From the NCBI RefSeq assembly GCF_963575615.1, contig NZ_CAUYTL010000012.1, positions 9,403 through 73,402 of the forward strand: DNA of 64,000 bases. The letters run 5' to 3'. This document shows positions 18,037 through 26,901 of the stretch, piece by piece. The notes under the pieces are model-generated. The model was not told the DNA's origin. It did not search any database and saw only the letters and a program-made list of their open reading frames with translations. The translations under genes were made by a program, and so were the position numbers. Source of the stretch: Listeria_A hofi. GTDB taxonomy: Bacteria > Bacillota > Bacilli > Lactobacillales > Listeriaceae. Each line of letters starts with the position of its first letter. Position 1 is the stretch's first letter.

Positions 18037-19332
18037 ATGGAAAAATTGTTTAAACTGCGAGAAAATAAGACAACAATCAAAACAGAAATTTTGGCGGGAC
18101 TAACAACGTTCTTGTCAATGGCTTACATATTATTTGTGAATCCTTCTGCGCTTGCAACCACGGGCATGGATATCAGTGCTGTATTCGTCGCTACGGCTTT
18201 GGCTGCTGTCGTTGGTTCATTGCTCATGGGATTTATCGCGAACTATCCAATTGGTCTTGCGCCTGGAATCGGGCTTAGTTCCTTTTTCGCGTACACGGTT
18301 TGTGCGCAGTGGGGCATTCCTTGGGAAACCGCATTATCCGGCGTTCTCGTCTCCGGCTGTGTATTCATCATCCTTACTGTAACAGGCATTCGCGAAAAAA
18401 TTATTAACGCGATTCCAACTGAATTAAAATTTGCTGTTGGTGCTGGAATTGGCTTTTTCATCGCGTTTCTCGGTTTGAAGAATGCTGGGATTATCGTTGG
18501 AAATAAAGCAACACTTGTGGCACTCGGTGATTTGCATAATAGTGCTGTACTACTGGCAATTTTCGGTATCGTAATCACCATTGTTCTCATGACATTAAAT
18601 ATAAATGGCGCGATTTTTATTGGGATGGCTTCGACTGTTATTGTCGGCATGATTTTTCAGCTCATCGATATTCCCACACAAGTTGTGGCGCCTATTCCAG
18701 ATATCTCACCTACGTTTGGACAAGCGCTTTTCCATATTGGCGATATTTTCACGCCACAGATGTTGATTGTTATTCTGACATTTTTCTTCATTGACTTCTT
18801 TGATACCGCGGGAACACTCGTGGCTGTTGCAAACCAAGCAGGGTTTATGAAGGATAATAAAATACCGCGTGCGAGCCGTGCTTTGTTTGCTGATTCCTCG
18901 GCAACGATTGTCGGTTCGATTCTAGGAACATCTACAACGACTTCTTATGTAGAATCAACAGCTGGCGTTGCTGTCGGTGGTCGTACTGGATTGACAGCGA
19001 TTGTTATTGCCATTTGTTTTGCCTTATCAATGTTCTTCTCACCGCTTCTTGGCGTCATTACGAGCGCTGTAACAACTCCTGCACTCGTCATTGTCGGAAT
19101 CCTAATGATTGGCAATGTTGCTCATATTGATTGGTCAAAATTCGAAATCGCTGTACCTTGTTTCATGGTTATTCTAATGATGGTTCTAAGCTTTTCAATT
19201 GCCTCTGGAATCGCGCTAGGCTTCATTTTCTACCCAATCACAATGTTCTTCAAAGGACGCTACAAAGAAGTTCATCCAATTATGTATGTCTTAATGATTT
19301 TGTTTATCTGCTACTTCATATTCGTCGTTTAA
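18037..19332 (+). CDS. NCS2 (AzgA/PbuG-type) hypoxanthine-guanine permease
   Basis: 431 residues with about 12 hydrophobic segments. AzgA-branch signatures include the N-terminal KTEILAGLTTFLSMAYILFV, a TTTSYVESTAG segment and FFIDFFDTAGTLV. It would import hypoxanthine and guanine by proton symport. The guanine-class riboswitch directly upstream confirms the purine role. The ATG at 18037 is chosen because CAGGGAGG precedes it; the longer frame begins inside the riboswitch terminator. Confidence 0.93.
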   Translation: MEKLFKLRENKTTIKTEILAGLTTFLSMAYILFVNPSALATTGMDISAVFVATALAAVVGSLLMGFIANYPIGLAPGIGLSSFFAYTVCAQWGIPWETALSGVLVSGCVFIILTVTGIREKIINAIPTELKFAVGAGIGFFIAFLGLKNAGIIVGNKATLVALGDLHNSAVLLAIFGIVITIVLMTLNINGAIFIGMASTVIVGMIFQLIDIPTQVVAPIPDISPTFGQALFHIGDIFTPQMLIVILTFFFIDFFDTAGTLVAVANQAGFMKDNKIPRASRALFADSSATIVGSILGTSTTTSYVESTAGVAVGGRTGLTAIVIAICFALSMFFSPLLGVITSAVTTPALVIVGILMIGNVAHIDWSKFEIAVPCFMVILMMVLSFSIASGIALGFIFYPITMFFKGRYKEVHPIMYVLMILFICYFIFVV

Positions 19333-19337
19333 AAAAA

Positions 19338-19419
19338 GGGGCTTGGACATACCCCAAATAAATCGGCGACAAGCAAGATTCACATCCTACTCGAAAAAAG
19401 GATTTGTGATATCTTGCTT
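19338..19419. terminator. Terminator hairpins between the purine permease and hisJ
   Basis: A long imperfect hairpin with arms AAGCAAGAT and ATCTTGCTT (19371-19419) can end the permease transcript. A short GGGG/CCCC hairpin (19338-19355), followed on the minus strand by seven Ts, can end hisJ. The convergent arrangement needs both. Confidence 0.55.
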
Positions 19420-19454
19420 ATTTTGCATGAAAATGAGTTTTTGTCTTTGCCTCT

Positions 19455-20285
19455 CTAATTTTGCTCGTAATAGTCGTAACCTCGACCAACATCTGCTAAA
19501 CTATGCGCGTCTGATCCATACACCAATTCAATACCCAATCCGCGTGCTTCATGTATCACATCAAGTGACGGATACGTTTCTCCACAATATTCCTTATAAA
19601 GTCCCGCCGTGTTCCAATCTAATTGATAACCATTGGCTTTTACATCTTTTAATAAGTCCGATACTTGTTGTCGCACAACACTTTTCATAGCAGTTTCCTC
19701 TTCTAAGAAAAAACGCTGGAATTTCTGACAGAGCGAGATATGTCCCAATCGCATCGGTTTTGCTGGGCCCAAATCGGCAAATAACGACTCTCGAATCAAC
19801 GCGTAGTAGGCCTTCTGGATTGCCTCAAAGTCATTATAATATGCTAAAATGCCAGTTTTAAAATCTTCTGCTGAAAAATCAATGAAACGCCAACCGTCCA
19901 CACCTGGCATAAAATGTAGGGACAGTACTCCATCATCCATCTGCGAGCCATATTCCTTTAACAATGCCCGCGTATCAGCTTCAAATCCCGGTAAAAAATC
20001 AACTTCCAACCCAACATGAATTCTAATCTGGTCTTTATATTTCCGCTTCATAGCATGCGCATGTTGAAAATAAGCATCTAGTTGATCCCATCGAATGGCT
20101 GCTGTCGCTATATCTTCCACCCGATTTGCAATAACAGCTTCAAAAGCAACTGGCATCGGTGGGTGCTCCGTAATTGAATAATCCGTAAAACCAAGCATGA
20201 TCGCTTTTTCAATCATTGCTTCCACTTTGTCTCCCGAACCATGGGGGCAGAATTCTGTATGTGTATGTCCATCCCATTTTTTCAT
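19455..20285 (-). CDS. hisJ: Histidinol-phosphatase, PHP family (HisJ)
   Basis: 276 residues with the PHP metal-binding motif DGHTHTEFCPHGSGD at the N-terminus, an internal GLEVDF, and C-terminal YGSDAHSLADVG. It dephosphorylates histidinol phosphate, the step missing from the divergent operon, whose HisB is monofunctional. AAAAGGAGCG precedes the start. It shares a 218-bp intergenic region with hisZ. Confidence 0.94.
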   Translation of the reverse strand: MKKWDGHTHTEFCPHGSGDKVEAMIEKAIMLGFTDYSITEHPPMPVAFEAVIANRVEDIATAAIRWDQLDAYFQHAHAMKRKYKDQIRIHVGLEVDFLPGFEADTRALLKEYGSQMDDGVLSLHFMPGVDGWRFIDFSAEDFKTGILAYYNDFEAIQKAYYALIRESLFADLGPAKPMRLGHISLCQKFQRFFLEEETAMKSVVRQQVSDLLKDVKANGYQLDWNTAGLYKEYCGETYPSLDVIHEARGLGIELVYGSDAHSLADVGRGYDYYEQN

Positions 20286-20436
20286 TTTGCATCGCTCCTT
20301 TTCTTCATTGTATCATTCCTCCTTTCAAAAATGCCATGATATCGATATCCATCTGTTTTATTTCTCGCTCTATTTTAGTGTTTATTTCTCGAATATTCTA
20401 TAAATTTATTGGTATACTTAGATATATTCTTTTGTA

Positions 20437-20465
20437 TTTACAAAAACACTTTAACCTGCTAATAT
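20437..20465 (+). promoter_or_regulatory. Promoter of the his operon
   Basis: TTTACA (20437-20442) and TAATAT (20460-20465), 17-bp spacer, about 38 bp before the hisZ ATG. The short leader leaves no room for a T-box or a histidine-rich leader peptide. Confidence 0.65.
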
Positions 20466-20503
20466 GGTAATACAATAAAGTTGATGAAAAGGAGCTCAGA
20501 ATT

Positions 20504-21676
20504 ATGAAATGGAATCGAAATTTGCCTATTGGAACCAGAGATAAACTTTTTAAGGAAGCGGCAACGGCTTATGATATGGAACACTTGGTAAATCGGTCGT
20601 TTCATGCACGTGGGTATCAGCGGATTGAGACGCCAGTTATCGAATTTGACGATGTTTTCTCGGCGATTAACGATATGAATTTATACCGCTTTTTTGATAA
20701 GAAAGGACGATTGACCGTTCTGCGGCCGGATATGACATCGCCTATTGGACGGGTTATTAGTACGACTGGCGTGACGCCACCACTTAAGCTTTCATATAGT
20801 GGAAAAGTGTTCCGTGCGAATGAGGAACTGGTTGGGGAGCGCAATGAGATGACGCAGGCTGGGATTGAGATTATTGGCTTTGCTTCTATTAAAGCTGAAA
20901 TTGAGTGTATTACGAGCGCGATTGCAGTTTTGAAGCAGCTAGGAATTAGTGATTTTCAAATTGAGATTGGGCACGCTGCAATTTATCAAGCGATTATTCA
21001 AACGTTGGATTTACAAGGCAGTGATGAAGAGAGTTTCCGCCAAGTATTGCAAAATAAAAGTTTATTTGGGATTCGGGCATTTGTGGAAAACCATCCGAGC
21101 GTGATGGACGATTTTATTTTAGCTTTGCCGCGATTGTTTGGCTCGGTAGATACGATTCGGGAGGCACGCGCGCTAACGAGAAATGAGCTTATTTTAGAGG
21201 CATTGGCGCAGATGGAAGCGATTATTCAGGTTGTAGACGCACCAGAACATTTGTCAGTAGATATTGGATTGGTGCAGGAACTTCACTATTATACTGGCGC
21301 GATTTTCCGAGGATATGCAGATATGTCGGCGGTACATTTTTTGAGTGGTGGGCGTTATGATTCGCTGTTGGCGCAGTTTGGTGAGGATAATTGGCCGGCG
21401 GTTGGCTTGGCGCTCAACGTGGACGAAATTGTATCACTGAAAAGGCGAACGTTGAAGGTTGATGCAACGGATGCGAAAACTTTTATTCATTATTCGCTCG
21501 AGACAACGCATTTGGCGGAAGAAGTACTTGCCGAGATGCCTAATAGTTCGCTCAGTTTTTTCGATGATTTGGCGGAGAGTGTGGCGTTTGCAAAGAAGTG
21601 GCAGTTTAGCAAAGTGATTGATGTGAGTAATCATACAGTGCGCGAAATTGATCTGGACGAGGAGGTTTTGAGATGA
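20504..21676 (+). CDS. hisZ: ATP phosphoribosyltransferase regulatory subunit HisZ
   Basis: 390 residues resembling a class II histidyl-tRNA synthetase catalytic core without a full anticodon domain (RIETPVIEFDDVF, VLRPDMTSPIGR, GERNEMTQAGIEIIG). HisZ activates the short HisG and confers histidine feedback. Its position immediately before a short hisG (ATGA overlap), rather than beside aspS, separates it from HisS. Confidence 0.95.
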   Translation: MKWNRNLPIGTRDKLFKEAATAYDMEHLVNRSFHARGYQRIETPVIEFDDVFSAINDMNLYRFFDKKGRLTVLRPDMTSPIGRVISTTGVTPPLKLSYSGKVFRANEELVGERNEMTQAGIEIIGFASIKAEIECITSAIAVLKQLGISDFQIEIGHAAIYQAIIQTLDLQGSDEESFRQVLQNKSLFGIRAFVENHPSVMDDFILALPRLFGSVDTIREARALTRNELILEALAQMEAIIQVVDAPEHLSVDIGLVQELHYYTGAIFRGYADMSAVHFLSGGRYDSLLAQFGEDNWPAVGLALNVDEIVSLKRRTLKVDATDAKTFIHYSLETTHLAEEVLAEMPNSSLSFFDDLAESVAFAKKWQFSKVIDVSNHTVREIDLDEEVLR

Positions 21677-22311
21677 AATCATTGCAAATTGCTCTGACGA
21701 AAGGAAGATTAGAGAAATCCGCGGTGGCGCTTTTGGAACAGGCTGGCGTGGACTGTACGATGTTACATGAAAAAAGCCGGAAGCTAATTTTCAAAAGTGA
21801 AGAATCTCCCTATTCGTTTATTTTGGCGAAGGCTCCAGATGTGACAACGTATGTGAAGCATGGTGTTGCGGATATCGGAATTGTCGGAAAAGACGTATTG
21901 ATGGAGCAGGATAAAGAACATTACGAGATGCTCGATTTGAAAATTGGGCGATGCCAGTTTTGCCTAGCGTCGACGCCCAATTTTGATCCAAGTGATTACA
22001 AGCGTAAAATTATCGCGACAAAATATCCGACGGTAGCAACGAAATATTTTCGCGAACGTGGTGAGGATGTCGAGATTATCAAAATTGAGGGCTCTGTTGA
22101 AATGGCCCCGATTTTAGGATTGGCAGATGCAATTATTGATATTGTGGAAACTGGCTCAACGCTACGTGAGAATGGTTTAGTTATTTTTGATACGATGTAT
22201 GATATTTCGGCTCGACTTATCGTGAATAAAGCATCGCTGAAACGGAATAAAACGCAAATTTTTAGGTTGATTGATTTGTTGGAAAATACACTTGAGGAGG
22301 TTGCGAAATGA
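21673..22311 (+). CDS. hisG: ATP phosphoribosyltransferase, short form (HisG)
   Basis: 212 residues, the short form that lacks the C-terminal regulatory domain and depends on HisZ. It catalyses the first step, ATP plus PRPP to phosphoribosyl-ATP. Conserved regions are ALTKGRLEKSA at the start, the GVADIGIVGKDVL strand-loop and the IIDIVETGSTLRENGL phosphate loop. It overlaps hisZ and hisD by four bases each. Confidence 0.96.
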   Translation: MKSLQIALTKGRLEKSAVALLEQAGVDCTMLHEKSRKLIFKSEESPYSFILAKAPDVTTYVKHGVADIGIVGKDVLMEQDKEHYEMLDLKIGRCQFCLASTPNFDPSDYKRKIIATKYPTVATKYFRERGEDVEIIKIEGSVEMAPILGLADAIIDIVETGSTLRENGLVIFDTMYDISARLIVNKASLKRNKTQIFRLIDLLENTLEEVAK

Positions 22312-23606
22312 GGTTGATTTCTGGGAATAAAAAGGCGATTTTGCAAGGATTACATAGTGTGGCAAATTCGGATGCTCAATCCGAAACGGAGTCAGCTGTT
22401 AAAGCAATTATTGCGGATGTGAAGATGAATGGTGATGCGGCGCTTTTTCGCTTAACAGAGGAGTTTGACGGGATTCAATTAACGGATTTTAGGGTGCCGC
22501 AACATACATTGGATTGTGCGCTAGATGAGGTTGAAGCTGAGTTTATTGAGGCATTGGAACAGGCAAAAGCTAATATTTTATCTTATCATCAAAAACAGAA
22601 GCAATCTGGGTTCGTGGATACAGAAAAACAAGGCGTGATGCGCGGTCAGCTCGTTCGCCCACTTGAGATAGCTGGTATTTACGTTCCTGGTGGTACAGCT
22701 GCCTATCCTTCTTCGGTTTTGATGAATATTTTACCTGCTAAAATTGCGGGTGTTCCGCGGATTGTTATGGTGACGCCACCTGGAAACGACGGCTTAAACC
22801 CCTATATTTTAGCTGCAGCGAAAATTGCGGGTGCTGATGAAATATATCAAATTGGTGGCGCACAAGCTATCGCTGCTTTGGCATTTGGCACGGAGTCGAT
22901 TCCAAAAGTGGATAAGATTGTCGGACCCGGAAATATTTTTGTGGCATTAGCGAAGCGAGAAGTATTTGGTATTGTCGATATTGACATGATTGCAGGACCT
23001 TCAGAGGTTGTTGTTGTGGCAGATGAGACGGCAAATCCGCGCTTTGTCGCTGCTGACTTATTATCACAGGCAGAACATGATAAACTGGCGCGCGCGATTC
23101 TGATTACGACGAGTGAATCGTTTGGTCAAGCAGTGGCTGGCGAAGTAGAACAACAATTGCAAAGCCTTCCACGCGAAGATATTGCACGGGCTTCGATTGC
23201 TAATTTGGGGCAAGTAATTATCACAGAATCTCTAGAAGATGCGTTTGATATTATGAATGAGATTGCACCGGAACATCTTGAGATACAGTTGGAGAACCCA
23301 ATGGATTATTTGAGCTATGTGAAAAATGCCGGCTCGGTTTTCTTGGGTGCTTATGCCTCAGAGCCGCTTGGTGATTACTTTGCTGGACCAAATCATGTGT
23401 TACCAACAAGTGGAACAGCGCGCTTTTTCTCCCCGCTCGGAGTCGCTGATTTTTGCAAGCGAACCTCGTTCATTTCATACACAAAAGCTGCACTGGAACG
23501 TGAGAAAGATGCTATTGTCATGTTGGCAGAAAAAGAAGGCTTGACGGCGCATGCTCGGGCTATCCAAATTCGATTTGAGGAGGACAACGAAAATGAGAAC
23601 AGCTAA
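22308..23606 (+). CDS. hisD: Histidinol dehydrogenase (HisD)
   Basis: 432 residues. It carries the YVPGGTAAYPSSVLMN and DKIVGPGNIFVALAKR motifs and the metal/active-site region SQAEHDK and APEHLEI. It oxidises L-histidinol to L-histidine in two NAD-dependent steps. It overlaps hisG and, by 14 nt, hisB. Confidence 0.96.
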   Translation: MRLISGNKKAILQGLHSVANSDAQSETESAVKAIIADVKMNGDAALFRLTEEFDGIQLTDFRVPQHTLDCALDEVEAEFIEALEQAKANILSYHQKQKQSGFVDTEKQGVMRGQLVRPLEIAGIYVPGGTAAYPSSVLMNILPAKIAGVPRIVMVTPPGNDGLNPYILAAAKIAGADEIYQIGGAQAIAALAFGTESIPKVDKIVGPGNIFVALAKREVFGIVDIDMIAGPSEVVVVADETANPRFVAADLLSQAEHDKLARAILITTSESFGQAVAGEVEQQLQSLPREDIARASIANLGQVIITESLEDAFDIMNEIAPEHLEIQLENPMDYLSYVKNAGSVFLGAYASEPLGDYFAGPNHVLPTSGTARFFSPLGVADFCKRTSFISYTKAALEREKDAIVMLAEKEGLTAHARAIQIRFEEDNENENS

Positions 23607-24177
23607 AATAGAACGGAAAACAGCAGAAACAGCAATTAAAATGGAGATTTATCTTGATCAACCGGAGAAATGCGAAATTAATACCGGGGTTGGTTTTCTT
23701 GACCATATGTTGACTTTGTTTGCAAGACACAGCCGTATTGGGTTTGTTTGTGAGGCGATTGGTGACTTGGAAGTGGATTCGCATCACACAGCGGAAGATG
23801 TCGGGATTGTTCTTGGGCAATGTTTGAAAGAAGCACTTGGCGATAAAGCTGGCATTAATCGTTACGGATCGGAATATGTGCCAATGGATGAGTCGCTTGG
23901 CTTTGTGGCACTTGACTTGAGTGGCCGCTCATATTTAGTTTTTGATGCAGCATTTGATAATCCAAAACTTGGTGCTTTTGATACGGAATTGGTTGAAGAG
24001 TTTTTCCAAGCTGTGGCGTTTAATGCTACGATGAACCTGCACTGCCGCGTCCTTTACGGCAAAAATACACATCACAAAATTGAGGCGTTGTTTAAAGCAT
24101 TTGGCCGAGCCTTGCGTCAAGCAATTACGGTGAATCCTGATATCGTGGGCGTTAACTCAACGAAAGGTGTGCTGTAA
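23593..24177 (+). CDS. hisB: Imidazoleglycerol-phosphate dehydratase (HisB)
   Basis: 194 residues, monofunctional, from the ATG at 23593 (GAGGAGG upstream). Metal motifs are GFLDHMLTLFARH, DSHHTAEDVGI and KNTHHKIEALFKAFGRAL. There is no phosphatase domain, which agrees with the separate hisJ. It overlaps hisD by 14 nt. Confidence 0.96.
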   Translation: MRTAKIERKTAETAIKMEIYLDQPEKCEINTGVGFLDHMLTLFARHSRIGFVCEAIGDLEVDSHHTAEDVGIVLGQCLKEALGDKAGINRYGSEYVPMDESLGFVALDLSGRSYLVFDAAFDNPKLGAFDTELVEEFFQAVAFNATMNLHCRVLYGKNTHHKIEALFKAFGRALRQAITVNPDIVGVNSTKGVL

Positions 24178-24798
24178 ATGCGAATTGCCATTATTGATTA
24201 TGATGCGGGAAACACGAAAAGTGTCAGCAAAGCGCTTGATTTTATTGGTTTGGAGAATACGATAACTGCTTCGAAAAATATAATTTTGGAGGCAGATGGG
24301 ATCATTTTGCCTGGTGTAGGTGCTTTTCCACAAGCGATGGCGGCATTGGAGGAACGAGATTTAATCCCTGTTTTGCAAGAAGCAGTGGCGCATGGAAAAC
24401 CGTTACTTGGTGTTTGCCTCGGGATGCAATTATTGCTAGATTCTAGTGAAGAATTTGGCTACACACAAGGGCTTGGACTTATTCCTGGTCACGCAAAATT
24501 ATTGCCAGATACAGCTAAAATTCCTCATATGGGATGGAATCGGTTAGAGGTGAAGCAGCACTCACCATTAACGCAAGATCAAGACGGCAATTTTATGTAT
24601 TATGTACATTCGTATTATGCAGTTTGTGAGGAAAAATATGTACTGGCTTCGAGTAATTATTCAGTAGAAGTTCCTGGTATTATCGCAAATGAGAACGTAT
24701 ATGGCGCCCAATTTCATCCCGAAAAAAGTGGGCAAGCAGGACTCAATATTTTACAAGGATTTAAGGAGGTAATAGCATGCAGATCTTCCCAGCAATAG
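24178..24798 (+). CDS. hisH: Imidazoleglycerol-phosphate synthase glutaminase subunit (HisH)
   Basis: 206 residues, class I amidotransferase. The nucleophile is in GVCLGMQLL, the His-Glu pair in FHPEKSG, and the oxyanion strand near LPGVGAF. It supplies ammonia to HisF. It starts one base after the hisB stop and overlaps hisA by 22 nt. Confidence 0.96.
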   Translation: MRIAIIDYDAGNTKSVSKALDFIGLENTITASKNIILEADGIILPGVGAFPQAMAALEERDLIPVLQEAVAHGKPLLGVCLGMQLLLDSSEEFGYTQGLGLIPGHAKLLPDTAKIPHMGWNRLEVKQHSPLTQDQDGNFMYYVHSYYAVCEEKYVLASSNYSVEVPGIIANENVYGAQFHPEKSGQAGLNILQGFKEVIACRSSQQ

Positions 24799-25502
24799 AT
24801 TTAAAAGACGGCCGTTGTGTGCGGCTTTATCAAGGTGATTTTGCACAGGAAACCGTTGTGAATCCTGACCCTATTGCTCAAGCCACAGCGTTTAGTAAGC
24901 AAGGCGCAACGTACTTACATATTGTCGATTTAGACGGTGCCTTGGAAGGAAAACCGGTGAACTTAGACGTTATTCGAGCGATGAAAAAAGCAGCTAAACT
25001 ACCCGTTCAAGTTGGCGGAGGAATTCGTACGATGAAACAGATTACATTTTACCTTGAAGAAGCAGGAATTGATCGTGTGATTATTGGTTCGGCTGCGCTA
25101 GAAAATCCTGATTTTGTTCGTGATGCCGTGAAACTTTATGGCGCCAAAATCGCGATTGGAATTGATGCGAAAGATGGCTTTGTTGCAACGTCTGGTTGGC
25201 TCGATGTGAGTGCTACAGATTACCTTACGTTCGCGCGAGAAGTTGAAAAAAGTGGCGTGCAAACAATCATTTTTACAGACATTGCAAAAGATGGTACATT
25301 GGAAGGTCCAAATTTGGAACAACTTCAAGCTTTGCAACAAGCTGTTTCCATTGATATTATCGCATCTGGCGGTGTGAGTGACAAGCAAGATTTGGAGCAA
25401 CTTTCAGCGCTCGGTTTATACGGTGCAATTTGCGGTAAAGCTTTGTATAACGGCAATATTTCAATGGCAGAAATCACGGAGGTGGAGAGCCTTGCTGACT
25501 AA
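24777..25502 (+). CDS. hisA: ProFAR isomerase (HisA)
   Basis: 241 residues, half-barrel-duplicated TIM barrel (FPAIDLKDGRCVRLYQGDF, QVGGGIRTM, FTDIAKDGTLEGPN). It performs the Amadori isomerisation of ProFAR to PRFAR. The start follows AAGGAGG inside the 3' end of hisH. Confidence 0.96.
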   Translation: MQIFPAIDLKDGRCVRLYQGDFAQETVVNPDPIAQATAFSKQGATYLHIVDLDGALEGKPVNLDVIRAMKKAAKLPVQVGGGIRTMKQITFYLEEAGIDRVIIGSAALENPDFVRDAVKLYGAKIAIGIDAKDGFVATSGWLDVSATDYLTFAREVEKSGVQTIIFTDIAKDGTLEGPNLEQLQALQQAVSIDIIASGGVSDKQDLEQLSALGLYGAICGKALYNGNISMAEITEVESLAD

Positions 25503-26253
25503 ACGTATCATTCCCTGCTTGGACGTAACAGATGGGCGTGTCGTGAAGGGCATCAATTTCGTGTCGTTAACAGATGTTGGTGATCCTGTTGAAATCGCTA
25601 AAGCTTACAATGAAGCTGGGGCGGACGAACTCGTTTTCCTTGATATTACGGCGACGCATGAGGAGCGCCGAACAATGATTGACGTTGTGGAACGTACTGC
25701 GGAGCAAGTCTTTATTCCACTTACCGTCGGCGGAGGTATCCATTCTGTTGCGAACATGAAAGCACTACTTCAAGCCGGTGCAGACAAAATTTCTCTCAAT
25801 TCAGCCGCCCTTAAAAACCCAGATTTAATCGCAGAAGGTGCTGCCAAATTCGGCAAACAATGTATCGTTGTCGCCATCGATGCTAAATATCATACTGAGG
25901 ATAATTCCTGGCACGTTTACAGTCGCGGCGGGCGCGATGACACTGGTCTTGATGCAATCCAATGGGCGAAAAAGGCCGTCTCACTAGGTGCTGGCGAAAT
26001 CCTCCTAACGAGCATGGACGGCGATGGTACCAAAGACGGTTACGACATTGCACTCACCGACGCTATTTGTAAAGCTGTCTCTGTTCCGGTTATCGCATCA
26101 GGCGGTTGTGGGAATGCTGATCATATGGCAGAAGTATTCGCCAAAACAAGCGCTGACGCTGCACTCGCTGCTTCGATTTTTCATTATGGCGAAATCACGA
26201 TTCCAGAAGTCAAACAAATCTTGCAAAAGAAAGGAGTTGCCATTCGCCCATGA
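25492..26253 (+). CDS. hisF: Imidazoleglycerol-phosphate synthase cyclase subunit (HisF)
   Basis: 253 residues starting at a TTG (25492) so that the protein begins MLTKRIIPCLDV, the normal HisF N-terminus. CGGAGGTGGAG precedes it. The longer frame from 25378 lies inside hisA and is not real. Catalytic aspartates lie in PCLDVTDGRVVKG and the LTSMDGDGTKDGYD loop. It overlaps hisA by 11 nt and hisI by 4 nt. Confidence 0.95.
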   Translation: MLTKRIIPCLDVTDGRVVKGINFVSLTDVGDPVEIAKAYNEAGADELVFLDITATHEERRTMIDVVERTAEQVFIPLTVGGGIHSVANMKALLQAGADKISLNSAALKNPDLIAEGAAKFGKQCIVVAIDAKYHTEDNSWHVYSRGGRDDTGLDAIQWAKKAVSLGAGEILLTSMDGDGTKDGYDIALTDAICKAVSVPVIASGGCGNADHMAEVFAKTSADAALAASIFHYGEITIPEVKQILQKKGVAIRP

Positions 26254-26570
26254 CACTTAATTTTTCAAAAGGCCTCATTCCTGCAATTATCGTAGAAGAT
26301 ACGAGCGGTGACGTCCTTATGCTCGCCTATATGAATGCCGAAAGTTATCAAAAAACGCTCGATACAAACACGACTTGGTTTTTCTCCCGTTCTCGTAATG
26401 AACTCTGGAATAAGGGCGCGACATCTGGCCATTTTCAGCATGTTAAAGAGATCCGCTCCGATTGTGATAATGATACACTTCTAATTCGTGTCGACCAGAT
26501 TGGAGCCGCCTGCCATACTGGAGCGCACAGTTGCTTTTTTAATTTAGAAAAGGAAGTGACCAAAAAATGA
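26250..26570 (+). CDS. hisI: Phosphoribosyl-AMP cyclohydrolase (HisI)
   Basis: 106 residues, a stand-alone cyclohydrolase rather than the HisIE fusion. Zinc and magnesium ligands are visible in RSDCDNDTLLI and ACHTGAHSCFF, with SRSRNELWNKGATSGH as the family signature. It overlaps hisF and hisE as ATGA. Confidence 0.95.
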   Translation: MTLNFSKGLIPAIIVEDTSGDVLMLAYMNAESYQKTLDTNTTWFFSRSRNELWNKGATSGHFQHVKEIRSDCDNDTLLIRVDQIGAACHTGAHSCFFNLEKEVTKK

Positions 26571-26887
26571 CGATTCTAACCGAACTTTTCGACCAAATTA
26601 CAGACCGTAAAACCTTGCCAAAAGAAGGTTCTTACACCAATTATTTATTCGACCGCGGCCTTGATAAAATTTTAAAAAAAGTGGGTGAAGAGACGACAGA
26701 GGTGGTCATTGCTGCCAAAAATAATGACAATGCAGAACTCACGTCAGAACTCGCCGATTTGACCTACCACATCCTCGTACTATTAGCGCAGCAAGGGTTG
26801 ACACCGGAAGATATTGCGCACGAACTTGAAAAACGTGAAGGTAAACTAAGCGTCACTAAGGATCGCAAGCCAATCGATGAATTATAA
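26567..26887 (+). CDS. hisE: Phosphoribosyl-ATP pyrophosphohydrolase (HisE)
   Basis: 106 residues, all-alpha MazG-like fold with the EExxE metal motif in KKVGEETTEVVIAAKN and a SELADLTYHILVLL helix. It hydrolyses phosphoribosyl-ATP to phosphoribosyl-AMP. It is a separate gene overlapping hisI by 4 nt. Confidence 0.95.
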   Translation: MTILTELFDQITDRKTLPKEGSYTNYLFDRGLDKILKKVGEETTEVVIAAKNNDNAELTSELADLTYHILVLLAQQGLTPEDIAHELEKREGKLSVTKDRKPIDEL

Positions 26888-26901
26888 GGAGGCTCGAGCA
26901 T

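Noticed and set aside
20286..20503. T-box or leader-peptide control of the his operon
   Set aside because: The promoter at 20437-20465 leaves under 40 nt of leader. No T-box core, specifier stem or histidine-codon run is present.
25378..25491. N-terminal extension of HisF
   Set aside because: It lies inside hisA in another frame. The TTG at 25492 gives the conserved MLTKRIIPCLDV start with a ribosome-binding site.
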